From contig NZ_KZ984555.1 of the NCBI RefSeq assembly GCF_003574445.1, positions 272,360 to 336,359 on the forward strand: a stretch of 64,000 bases of DNA, given 5' to 3'. This DNA is from Streptomyces sp. YIM 130001. GTDB taxonomy: Bacteria > Actinomycetota > Actinomycetes > Streptomycetales > Streptomycetaceae. This document shows positions 33,146 through 40,911 of this stretch, piece by piece; position 1 is the first letter of the stretch, and every line of letters begins with the position of its first letter. The position numbers and the translations under genes are program-made. The notes beneath the pieces were generated by a model. That model was not told the DNA's origin and searched no databases. It saw only the letters and a program-made list of their open reading frames with translations.

Positions 33146-33241
33146 CGTCCACCTCCTGGCCCCGGGGCGGGGCACGTGAAACAGGGACCGAGGGCGTGCG
33201 GAGCGCGCCCCCGAAGCGCGTCCACAGCCTCAAGCGGCCCT

Positions 33242-33268
33242 GTTTCCAAGGTGTTTCGCTGCACTTTC
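33242..33268 (-). promoter_or_regulatory. GlnR-type binding site upstream of urtA
   Basis: On the minus strand the region reads GAAAG, 6 nt, GAAAC, 6 nt, GAAAC, giving three half-sites at 11-bp spacing. This fits the actinomycete GlnR consensus of GAAAC/GTnAC half-sites separated by 6 nt. It lies 97-123 bases before the urtA start. Urea import is a known kind of GlnR target, so the match makes sense; direct binding is inferred. Confidence 0.65.
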
Positions 33269-33398
33269 CCGTGCGTATATTCCCCCGCGCGCCCGTGCCC
33301 CGGCCCCGCCCACCGGCGCCTCGTATACGGACGGGAAGCCCAACAGGGCTTATTCGGCGACGAGTTGTCCGGGCAGGGACGGGCGGCGGGGTGCGGTG

Positions 33399-34151
33399 CT
33401 ATTTCACCGGCAGGTGGTAGCCGACCCGGTAGCGGTCGGCGGGGATGATGATGTCGGCCGTCTCGACCGGCCGGCCCGAGGCGAAGTACGTCCGCTCGAC
33501 GGCGATGACGACATGACCGGGCACGCCGCCGAGCGCGTGCAGCTCTTCGGCGAGGCCGGGGCGGGCGGAGACGTCCTCCGCCACGTTGTCCACCACCAGG
33601 TCGATGGCCGCCATGCGTTCGACCACTCCGCAGCCGCCGAGCGGACCCTCCTCGGGGAGCATCACGGGCGTACGGCCGGTGATGGCCAAGGGTTCGTAGG
33701 AGGTGGAGAGCATCATCGGCTCGCCCGCGTCCCGGAAGACGTAGCGCGTGCACATCACGCGGTCGCCGGTCTTGATGTCGAGGCGGCCGGCGATCTCCTG
33801 GTCCGCCAGGTCCTGTTCACTGCGGGACTCCCAGGTGCCGCGCGCTCTGCTGTCCGCCTGCTCCTGGCGGAACGGCGTGGTGCCGTCCCCCGCGCGGTAT
33901 CCGGACCGGGCCACCCGCCGGGGCACCGTCCGCTCGCGCACGTAGGTCCCCGAGCCCGAACGGCCCTCGACCAGCCCCTCGGCCATCAGCACCTTGCGCG
34001 CCTCGAGCGCCACGGTGTCCGATACGCCGTACTCCGAGCGGATCCGGGCCTGCGAAGGCAGCCGGGTGTGCGGCGGCAGCGAGCCGCTGACAATCTGCTG
34101 CCTGAGATCATCCGCAACGCGCAGATACGCCGGCTGCTCACCGAAAGTCAC
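33399..34151 (-). CDS. GntR/HutC-family transcriptional regulator with UTRA domain
   Basis: A 250-residue regulator with an N-terminal winged helix of the GntR type (PAYLRVADDLRQQIVSGSLPP, shortened here to show the start, then LPSQARIRSEYGVSD) and a C-terminal UTRA ligand-binding domain that ends 'DIIIPADRYRVGYHLPV'. GTG 34151 is the start. It lies upstream of the urt operon on the same strand, 253 bases away, but urt has its own GlnR-type site, so a role in urea uptake is not shown. The ligand is unknown. Confidence 0.88.
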   Translation of the reverse strand: MTFGEQPAYLRVADDLRQQIVSGSLPPHTRLPSQARIRSEYGVSDTVALEARKVLMAEGLVEGRSGSGTYVRERTVPRRVARSGYRAGDGTTPFRQEQADSRARGTWESRSEQDLADQEIAGRLDIKTGDRVMCTRYVFRDAGEPMMLSTSYEPLAITGRTPVMLPEEGPLGGCGVVERMAAIDLVVDNVAEDVSARPGLAEELHALGGVPGHVVIAVERTYFASGRPVETADIIIPADRYRVGYHLPVK

Positions 34152-34407
34152 TGGCCGCTCCCATCAGGTTGACAGACAGCGACAGCGTGGCAACCGTGGG
34201 TTGTTGACCGCAACCCCAGGCCAAAGAACCACTCAATGTGATGACTTGCGCGTGCCCGGGAACTTTTCGCCCCACCTCACGATCAAGGAAACTCCCCCAC
34301 CCACCGCGCCCCTTGGGCGCAGCGCGCCCCGACGCCGGAACCGCACCGGGTCGTCACCGGATCACCACATGCCGACAGGTCTCGCCCACGCTGCCGCCTC
34401 GTTCCGC

Positions 34408-34453
34408 TCACGGAGCGTGCACCTTACCCCGAGGTAAACATCACGCTCCGTGA
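34408..34453. terminator. nested 12-bp hairpin in the 360-base gap before the GntR gene
   Basis: Arms TCACGGAGCGTG and CACGCTCCGTGA are perfect over 12 bp and enclose a second small stem, TTACC with GGTAA. It lies 59 bases past the end of the DUF4190 gene and could be its terminator. The remaining gap (34152-34511) shows only a 5-bp CAACC/GGTTG repeat at 34191-34203, 40 bases before the GntR start, possibly an operator, and no gene. Confidence 0.5.
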
Positions 34454-34511
34454 CTCAGATGTGGCGTCAACCGCCCTTTCGGGGGCCGCGGTTCACACAT
34501 CCCGGCGCGGG

Positions 34512-35462
34512 TCAGACCTCGCGTCCCGGGCCCGGCCCGTCTTCCACGCCGCCGCCCGTGCCTGCGGACCCTCCGTCGCCACCACCGCTGCCGCCGCCCG
34601 TCCCGCCGCTGCCGCCGTCGTCGCGGCCCGCGTCCCGCAGCGAGCCCGTCAGCTTGCCGTTCTCCTTGTGGAGGATGCAGGAGACCTCACGGTCCCCCCT
34701 CAGGTAACTGGCCCTGGTGGGCCCGTAGAAGAAGAGGTAGACCTCGTCTCCCACGGCGGCGGGGTCGCCCACGTAGGTGTCGGCCAGGCTCGAGCACCTG
34801 GCGTCGGCCATGTCCTTGATCCGCGACTCCCCCGGATACTTGTCGCCGGAGAGCCGGAAGGAGCCGAACACCTCGCCGTCGTGCGGCTCTTCGCAGGACA
34901 CCACGTCGACGTTGCGCGCCTGGCCGCTCATCCGTCCGCCCGGGACGTCGAAGCACTGCCCCTTCTCGAGCGAGAACGGACCGCTGCTCTCGCGGGCCTC
35001 GTCCATCCCCTCGCGGAAGCCGTCCACGAACTCACCGGCCGCCCCGGTCACCAGCGAGACCGAGAGCAGCACCGCCCCGATCGCGGAGAGCGCGATGCCC
35101 GCGACGGCCAGGCCCTTGCCGCGCTCACCTCGCTTGTTGATCTGCGACAGCGCGAGCACGCCGAGGATCAGACCGACCAGGGGCAGGAAGCAGAGGATGC
35201 CGAGCACGAGGGCGGCGATGGCCAGGCCGTTGACCGGCGGCGGCTGCGGGACGTAGCCGTACGGCTGCGCGCCCGGCCACCCGCCGTACGGCGGCGGAGG
35301 CTGCTGCCCCGGAGACGGATGGGAATGGGGATGGGGATGGGGATGCGGCTGCTGCGCATACGGATGCGGCGGCCCGCCGCCCGGTGGATACGACTGACCG
35401 CCCGCCGCCGGATCGGACTGCGGACGGGACGGCGGCCCCTCGGGCGGCGGCGGTATGGCCAC
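34512..35462 (-). CDS. DUF4190-type membrane protein with His/Pro-rich N terminus
   Basis: A 316-residue protein. The first 75 residues are rich in Pro, Gln and His (a HPHPHPHSHP run coded by GGGGAT-like repeats near 35325-35345). Two membrane helices follow (LAIAALVLGILCFLPLVGLI and LAVAGIALSAIGAVLLSVSL), the DUF4190 arrangement. An outside domain with four cysteines comes next (CFDVPGG, VSCEE, ARCSS, VSCIL), and a Gly/Asp-rich tail ends the protein. The outside part resembles septum-formation-like domains of actinomycete membrane proteins. GTG 35462 is used because the conserved Pro-rich start begins there. The function is unknown. Confidence 0.75.
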   Translation of the reverse strand: MAIPPPPEGPPSRPQSDPAAGGQSYPPGGGPPHPYAQQPHPHPHPHSHPSPGQQPPPPYGGWPGAQPYGYVPQPPPVNGLAIAALVLGILCFLPLVGLILGVLALSQINKRGERGKGLAVAGIALSAIGAVLLSVSLVTGAAGEFVDGFREGMDEARESSGPFSLEKGQCFDVPGGRMSGQARNVDVVSCEEPHDGEVFGSFRLSGDKYPGESRIKDMADARCSSLADTYVGDPAAVGDEVYLFFYGPTRASYLRGDREVSCILHKENGKLTGSLRDAGRDDGGSGGTGGGSGGGDGGSAGTGGGVEDGPGPGREV

Positions 35463-35567
35463 GATGTGTCTGCTCCCCCACTCGGTCCGGCGAACGCAGC
35501 GCGATCGTACGCGGTACGCCGCCCACCGCCGCGGGCACCCGGACAGAACCCGAGGCGTGAGCACGGT

Positions 35568-35599
35568 GCCCGCGCACGCCCGGGAGGGCGTGCGCGGGC
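35568..35599. terminator. strong stem-loop after the subtilase gene
   Basis: Arms GCCCGCGCACGCCC and GGGCGTGCGCGGGC are perfect over 14 bp with a 4-nt loop. It lies 55 bases past the stop of the S8 peptidase on the minus strand. Confidence 0.75.
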
Positions 35600-35653
35600 G
35601 CCGGGCACCGGTCGCCGAAGCGTCACCTCTTGGGCCGGCGACGCTGCCGCGTC

Positions 35654-36877
35654 CTACTCGGTGACGTTCAGGAGCACGTTCGGCGAGCCCGTTCCCGGGT
35701 CGCCGACGACGTCGGGGCTGCCCGCGTCGACCAGGGCGTCGCGGACCTGGTCCGGGGTCGCGTCGGCGTTGCCGGACAGGTACAGGGCTGCCGCGCCGGC
35801 CACGTGCGGGGCCGCCATCGACGTACCCGAGATGGTGTTGGTGGCGGTGTCCGAGGTGTTCCACGACGAGGTGATCTCGGAGCCCGGGGCGAAGATGTCC
35901 AGGGCGGAGCCGTAGTTGGAGTAGTAGGCACGGGCGTCGGTGGACTCGGTCGCGCCGACGGTGATGCCCTCCTCGACGCGGGCGGGCGAACGGGTGGAGG
36001 CGTCGGTGGACTCGTTGCCCGCGGCGAGCGAGTAGGTGACGCCGGAGGCTATGGAGTTGCGTACCGCCTCGTCGAGGGCGCTGTCGGCGCCGCCGCCGAG
36101 ACTCATGTTGGCGACCGCGGGCTTGACGGCGTTCTCGGTCACCCAGTCGATGCCGGCGACTACCTGGGCGGTGGTGCCGGAGCCGTTGTCGTCGAGTACG
36201 CGGACGGCGACGATGTCCGCGTTCTTGGCGACGCCGTGCGCGGTGCCCGCGACCGTACCGGCGACGTGGGTGCCGTGACCGTGGCCGTCGTTCGCGGTCT
36301 CGTCCCCGTCGATGGCGTCGTAGCCGTGCGTCGCGCGGCCGCCGAAGTCCTCGTGGCTGATCCGGACGCCGGTGTCGATGATGTACGCCGTGACGCCCTC
36401 ACCGGCCGAGTCCGGGTAGGTGTAGCTGCTGTCGAGCGGCAGCGCCGGCTGGTCGATGCGGTCGAGGCCCCAGGAGGGCGGGTCGGCCTGGGTGGCGTCG
36501 ACGGTGAACGTGCGGTTCTGCACGACCGAGGCCACCGCCGGGTCCGCGGCGAGGCGTTGGGCCTCGGCCTTGCTCGCCTTGACCTCGTAGCCGTTGAGGG
36601 CGGAGCGGTAGGTCTGCTCGATGTCCGCGCCGTGCTCCGCGGCGACCTGCTTGCCCGCCTTCGAGCCCGCCCGTGCGGCGTCCTCGTCGAGCGTGACGAT
36701 GTAGCTGCCGGATATCGCGCCCGGTGCTCCGGCGTTCTCGATGACGCCCTTGGCGGCCTGGCCGCGGTCCGCTGCGCCCGCGGGGAGCGCGGCGGTCAGG
36801 CCGAGCGCGACGGCTGCTGCTGCGGCCGTGGCGGCCAGACCGGTGAATCTGTGGGTGTGGGGACGCACAACTGCCAT
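35654..36877 (-). CDS. secreted S8 (subtilisin-like) serine protease
   Basis: A 407-residue secreted preproprotease. The signal peptide is about residues 1-36 (ending LPAGAAD). An I9-type inhibitor propeptide lies at about 55-128 (GSYIVTLDED, shortened), and the catalytic domain has Asp168 in YIIDTGV, His201 in GHGTHVAG and Ser353 in GTSMAAPHVAG. The oxyanion asparagine is in SLAAGNES. ATG 36877 has GGAGGA upstream. There is no C-terminal pro-protein convertase domain. It is monocistronic and probably degrades extracellular protein during development or nutrient shortage, as Streptomyces subtilases do. Confidence 0.93.
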   Translation of the reverse strand: MAVVRPHTHRFTGLAATAAAAAVALGLTAALPAGAADRGQAAKGVIENAGAPGAISGSYIVTLDEDAARAGSKAGKQVAAEHGADIEQTYRSALNGYEVKASKAEAQRLAADPAVASVVQNRTFTVDATQADPPSWGLDRIDQPALPLDSSYTYPDSAGEGVTAYIIDTGVRISHEDFGGRATHGYDAIDGDETANDGHGHGTHVAGTVAGTAHGVAKNADIVAVRVLDDNGSGTTAQVVAGIDWVTENAVKPAVANMSLGGGADSALDEAVRNSIASGVTYSLAAGNESTDASTRSPARVEEGITVGATESTDARAYYSNYGSALDIFAPGSEITSSWNTSDTATNTISGTSMAAPHVAGAAALYLSGNADATPDQVRDALVDAGSPDVVGDPGTGSPNVLLNVTE

Positions 36878-37054
36878 CTGAGGGTCCTCCTCGTCGATGG
36901 TGCGCTGGTGGGGGGGGATGCGCGACAGGAGCATGACAATCACCACCGGATTCCGGTGCCCGGGGTCCGGTACTCCCGACTGCTTCCGGTGAAAGATTGA
37001 CCGATGCACATGATTCCCACAAGAGGCCCGTGGGTGGCTTAACGCCCTTGCCAC

Positions 37055-37082
37055 ACACGTGACATGACGAGGTGTCATGTGT
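37055..37082. promoter_or_regulatory. inverted repeat between subtilase and threonine-synthase-like gene
   Basis: Arms ACACGTGACA and TGTCATGTGT, one mismatch in 10 bp and 8 nt apart, lie in the 308-base gap 36878-37185 between divergent genes. The centre is about 190 bases from the subtilase start and 115 from the other gene. It has the size of a dimeric regulator site. The rest of the gap holds no gene. Confidence 0.4.
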
Positions 37083-37185
37083 CAGCACATCTCACCGCAG
37101 GGCCGGTCGGACGGGTCGCGATCCGCCCGGCGGCGCCCGGCGCGCGCCCCCGGCCGTGCGCCTGCACCGCGACTACGCTGCGCGG

Positions 37186-38322
37186 ATGAGCCTCCTGCCC
37201 GACTGTGTCTGCCCCGTCGACGGCACCCGCGTGCGCACCTCTCTGGCGTGGTGCTGCCCGGTCTGCAAGGGCCCGCTCGATCTCGACTACCACCCGACGC
37301 CCACCCCGCTGAAGTCGCTCGCGGGACGGGTCAACTCGCTCTGGCGCTACGCGGAATGCCTGCCGATCGGCTCTCCCACGCTGAGCCTCGGCGAGGGGCG
37401 GACCCCGCTGGTGCCGCTCGAGGGGGCCGTGTCGGCCAAGCTCGACTTCCTGCAGCCGACCCTGTCGTTCAAGGACCGCGGCGCCGTACTCCTCGCCGAA
37501 CTGGCCCTACGCCTCGGCCCGGACCGGGTGGTCGCCGACAGCACGGGCAACGCCGGCACCGCGGTCGCCGCGTACTGCGCGCGAGCGGGCCTGCCCACCA
37601 CGGTGTTCGTACCGGCCGGCACCTCGGGGAAGAAGCTGGAGCAGATCCGGGCGCACGGGGCGCGGGTCGCCGAGGTCGACGGCGACCGAGCCGCGGCGGC
37701 CGATGCGGCGCGCGGGGCGGCGGACGAGGCCGGCACGTTCTATGCGAGCCACGTCTACAACCCGTACTTCCTGCACGGCACGAAGACCTATGTGCACGAG
37801 CTGTGGGAGGACCTCGGCGGGCGACTGCCGGAGGTCCTGGTACTGCCGGTGGGCAACGGAACGCTGCTGCTCGGCGCGGCGCTCGCACTGCGCGAGCTGC
37901 ACGGGGCGGGACTGATCGGACGGATTCCGACGCTGTACGCGGTGCAGGCGGAGGCGGTGTCACCGATCGCGGCGGCATGGCGCGCAGGGGCGCGGGACCT
38001 CGGTGAACCCGTGCAGGCGTCCGCGACCCTGGCCGAGGGCATCGCTATCGCACGTCCGCCCCGGGCCCGCCAAATTCTTTCCGTGGTACGGGAGTTCGGG
38101 GGCGATGTGCTGACCGTGACGGAGGCGGAGATCGGGGCGGCCCAACGGGATCTCGCGGGGCGCGGGCTGTATGTGGAGCCCACGGGAGTCGCGTGCTGGG
38201 CCGCGGTTGCGGGGTCCGAGCGGTGGGGCGCGCGGAGGGTGGTCGTTCCCTTGTGCGGCGCGGGCGTACGCGGGGCTTTCGCGGGCGCCCCGGCCGCGTC
38301 CCCTGGCGCCGGACCGGCTTGA
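37186..38322 (+). CDS. threonine synthase-like PLP-dependent enzyme
   Basis: A 378-residue fold-type II PLP enzyme. The N terminus has a cysteine-rich segment (Cys7, Cys9, Cys23, Cys24, Cys27) like the zinc-ribbon extension of some threonine synthases. The PLP lysine is Lys96 in LSFKDRG, the phosphate cup includes DSTGNAGTAVAAY, and a later segment is LPVGNGTLLLGA. It resembles threonine synthase (phosphohomoserine to threonine) or a paralogue acting on another amino acid. Without neighbouring hom or thrB genes it is probably a paralogue. ATG 37186 is the only sensible start. Confidence 0.8.
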   Translation: MSLLPDCVCPVDGTRVRTSLAWCCPVCKGPLDLDYHPTPTPLKSLAGRVNSLWRYAECLPIGSPTLSLGEGRTPLVPLEGAVSAKLDFLQPTLSFKDRGAVLLAELALRLGPDRVVADSTGNAGTAVAAYCARAGLPTTVFVPAGTSGKKLEQIRAHGARVAEVDGDRAAAADAARGAADEAGTFYASHVYNPYFLHGTKTYVHELWEDLGGRLPEVLVLPVGNGTLLLGAALALRELHGAGLIGRIPTLYAVQAEAVSPIAAAWRAGARDLGEPVQASATLAEGIAIARPPRARQILSVVREFGGDVLTVTEAEIGAAQRDLAGRGLYVEPTGVACWAAVAGSERWGARRVVVPLCGAGVRGAFAGAPAASPGAGPA

Positions 38323-38434
38323 TTCCTTCTCGCCTCGCCGACGGCGGCGCCGTTCCAGGCACCGGCCCGGCGGCCCGGCGGCCCGGTCCGCAAGCGCCGG
38401 ACTGGCATGGAGTGTCCTCAATCACCGGACGGGC

Positions 38435-39634
38435 TCAGTTGGTTCGGGCGGTTCGGGGGGTCAGGTGGTTCGGGTAGTTCGGCAGCGGCACCGTGCTGAC
38501 CCGGTCTCCGAGACTGAGCATGGCTTTGAGGAGCAAGGGACGGGAGAGGAGCGTGTTTCGGGCGGTGAGGCCGAATCTCGTTCGGGGGGCGAGGAACTTT
38601 CCGGTGCGGTCGGCTCCGCTCTGGCAGGTCTGGGCGTAACGCCGTAGCCGGTTCTCGTAGCGGGCGAAGGCCGTCAGGTGATCGCCGGGTGCGCTCGCGA
38701 GTTCACCGGCCAGGACGTACGCCGCGACGACAGCGGTCCCGGTGCCCATGCCGCCGATGGTCGCCCCGCACGCGGCGTCGCCCAGGAGCGCCACCCGCCC
38801 CTTCGACCAGGTGTCCACGTCCGCGCGGCTGATGGAGTCGAAGTACAGGTCGGGCGCCGCACGCAGTGAGTCGAGCAGCACCGGCACCTCCCGACCGAGG
38901 CCGGTGAAGGCCTCGTCGACGATCCGCTTGTGCTGTTCGAGGTCGTGCCGGTCGTACCTCAACTCGGGGGAGGCGAAGACGAGGAAGGCGCCCGCACGGG
39001 ACGGATCGCGGTGGTCCGGGCCGATCGAAGCGAAGCGGCCGGGGACGTTGAGGGCGACGGATTCGCCCGCCAGGCCGGGATAGTTGGGCAGTTCCCAGGT
39101 GGCCGCGTAGTAGCCGAGGTGGCGCACACAGTCCTCCTCGGGCCCGAAGGCGAGTCGGCGGACCGTGGAGTGGAGGCCGTCCGCGCCGATCACCAGGTCG
39201 AAGTCACGGGGCACGCCGTGGCGAAATTCGGCGCGTATGCCGCCGGGTGTCTCGGTGAGGCGCGTGATGGTGTCGCCGAAGACGTACTCGGTGCCGGGCA
39301 GCGAGTGTTCGTACAGCACCCGGGACAGATCGCCGCGCAGCACCTCGACGGCGCCACCGGCGAACTCGGCGGGCAGCCGCAGCCGGGTGCGTCCCGCCTC
39401 GTCGACGAACCGGATCGGGCTGCCGCCCGTGTCGAGGCGGCGCAGCTCGTCCAGCACGCCCATCCGCTCGAGAACGCTCAGATGGGCCTCGCCGCGGAAG
39501 TCGACGGCCTGGCCACCGCTGCGCAGCGCCGGGGCCAGTTCGACGACCGTGGGGCGGAAGCCGTACTCGGCGAGCCAGTACGCCACAGCCGGACCGGCGA
39601 CGCTCGCGCCGGAGATCAGAACACGCCGGGACAT
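38435..39634 (-). CDS. FAD-dependent monooxygenase (PHBH/TetX-like)
   Basis: A 399-residue flavoprotein. It has the N-terminal FAD motif LISGASVAGPAVAYWLAEYG, the DG motif LVIGADGLHSTVR and the GD motif LLGDAACGATIGGMGTG, the three marks of the aromatic hydroxylase group. It should hydroxylate or otherwise oxidise a small molecule with NAD(P)H; TetX-like enzymes in this group inactivate drugs. ATG 39634 has GGAGG upstream. It is divergent from a TetR gene with two matching operator sites between them, so induction by a ligand of that TetR is likely. The last 20 codons contain GGTTCGGG-like repeats. Confidence 0.85.
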   Translation of the reverse strand: MSRRVLISGASVAGPAVAYWLAEYGFRPTVVELAPALRSGGQAVDFRGEAHLSVLERMGVLDELRRLDTGGSPIRFVDEAGRTRLRLPAEFAGGAVEVLRGDLSRVLYEHSLPGTEYVFGDTITRLTETPGGIRAEFRHGVPRDFDLVIGADGLHSTVRRLAFGPEEDCVRHLGYYAATWELPNYPGLAGESVALNVPGRFASIGPDHRDPSRAGAFLVFASPELRYDRHDLEQHKRIVDEAFTGLGREVPVLLDSLRAAPDLYFDSISRADVDTWSKGRVALLGDAACGATIGGMGTGTAVVAAYVLAGELASAPGDHLTAFARYENRLRRYAQTCQSGADRTGKFLAPRTRFGLTARNTLLSRPLLLKAMLSLGDRVSTVPLPNYPNHLTPRTARTN

Positions 39635-39656
39635 GGAGGAATGCCTTCCGTCGAGA

Positions 39657-39701
39657 AACCGTGTCCGGTGGACACGGTTAATTACTGTGTACGATAGACA
39701 C
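39657..39701. promoter_or_regulatory. pair of TetR-type operators
   Basis: The first site has perfect 10-bp arms AACCGTGTCC and GGACACGGTT separated by 3 nt (39657-39679). The second, GTGTACGATAGACAC (39687-39701), keeps GTGT-N7-ACAC at the same spacing, 26 bases on. Both lie in the 142-base gap between the divergent monooxygenase and TetR genes and are the likely sites of that TetR. Confidence 0.7.
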
Positions 39702-39776
39702 GGTTTCTGGGCGGGCACAACCCGCCGGTCGGGAAGCCGGGCGGGAGAGGCGACAGGCGCGGAGGAGGCGACAGGC

Positions 39777-40496
39777 ATGGGCGGCGGCACACACGCCGAG
39801 ACGGTGCGACTCCTGTGGGGTCCGCACGCACGGCCGTCGCGGGGCCCCCGGCCGACTCTCGACCTGGACCGCGTCACCCGCGCCGGTATCGACCTCGCCG
39901 ACGCCGACGGGCTGGCCGAGGTCTCGATGCAGCGGGTCGCCGCGCGGCTGGGCGTCACCAAGATGGCGCTCTACCGGTACATCCCCGGCAAGGCGGAACT
40001 GATCGCCCTGATGGTGGACTCGGCACTGGGTGAATGCCCGGCCACGGGCCAGGGTCGCGGCAACTGGCGTGATCAGTTGGCCGGTTGGGCCGCCGCGCTG
40101 CTCACCCGGTTCCACCGGCACCCCTGGCTGCTGGACGCCACGACCGGCCCGCGCGTGATGGGACCGCGCGAACTGAGCTGGATGGAGCGCGCGATCTCCG
40201 CGCTGGACGGGACGGGCCTGGACGGTTCCGAGCGGATGGACGCCGCGGTACTGCTCGTCGGCCACGCCAGGACCATCGCCCAGCACGGCAGGACGGCCGG
40301 ACCGGCCCAGGACCCGGACGCCCGACTCGGCGCTTTGCTCGGAGAGTTGATGGAGCAGCACGGCGAGCGCTTCCCGGCGCTCACGGCTGCGCTCGCCTCG
40401 GCCGCGGAGTCCGGCACACAGGACGACGCGTGGGAGTTCGGACTCCGGAGCATCCTGGACGGCCTGACGGCACTGATCGCCGAACGCCGCACGTGA
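39777..40496 (+). CDS. TetR-family regulator
   Basis: A 239-residue regulator. The DNA-binding part has a first helix region near 'VTRAGIDLADADGLAEVSMQ' and a helix-turn-helix of the form RVAARLGVTKMALYRYIPGK, followed by a helical ligand-binding domain of the TetR_C type. A 25-residue N-terminal extension precedes it. ATG 39777 has GGAGGAGG upstream. It is divergent from the FAD monooxygenase and should repress it through the two operators between them. The ligand may be the monooxygenase substrate; this is inference. Confidence 0.9.
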   Translation: MGGGTHAETVRLLWGPHARPSRGPRPTLDLDRVTRAGIDLADADGLAEVSMQRVAARLGVTKMALYRYIPGKAELIALMVDSALGECPATGQGRGNWRDQLAGWAAALLTRFHRHPWLLDATTGPRVMGPRELSWMERAISALDGTGLDGSERMDAAVLLVGHARTIAQHGRTAGPAQDPDARLGALLGELMEQHGERFPALTAALASAAESGTQDDAWEFGLRSILDGLTALIAERRT

Positions 40497-40765
40497 CACC
40501 GCCGGAGTCGCATGCCCGGCCGGCCGGGCCCCGGTGCACTCCGCCGCAGGCCCTCACCGCGGATCCGCCGCGCGTCGCGGTTCGGCCGTCACCCAGGTGA
40601 ATCGGCCCGCCGGCCCGACCCCCGTGCGCCGTCGCTCCGTGCCGCGTGGCCAGGCGATTCGGCAGGTCCGACGGCAGGCACGGCGACGGACGCAGCCCCC
40701 CGCACCTCCGCCGCCGAGGCCTCTCCCGCCCCAACTGCCTTCTGTCGCAAGGGGCGTGAGGACCG

Positions 40766-40855
40766 TTGACAATCGCCGGGCGCGCGTTCAGCCTGTGTCA
40801 CGCATGCGCAAGACATCGATGATGTAGCTCAAAAATCTCACGCAAGCCCTGCAAG
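40766..40855 (+). promoter_or_regulatory. promoter and MalR-like CTTGCAG repeats upstream of GH87-like gene
   Basis: TTGACA at 40766-40771 and CAGCCT 17 nt downstream form a promoter-like pair. Downstream, the minus strand reads CTTGCAG (40855-40849) then CTTGCGT (40846-40840), two repeats 9 bp apart, with a third partial GCGCAAG at 40806-40812. CTTGCAG repeats are known at MalR sites of Streptomyces maltose genes. The rest of the 415-base gap 40497-40911 shows no gene. Confidence 0.45.
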
Positions 40856-40911
40856 TTTCCGACTGTCACTCGGAATTGAACCCGCGACTGCGAGCCGCAG
40901 AGGACTTCCCC

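Noticed and set aside
35325..35345. GGGGAT repeats as a regulatory microsatellite
   Set aside because: They are inside the DUF4190 gene and simply encode its His-Pro run.
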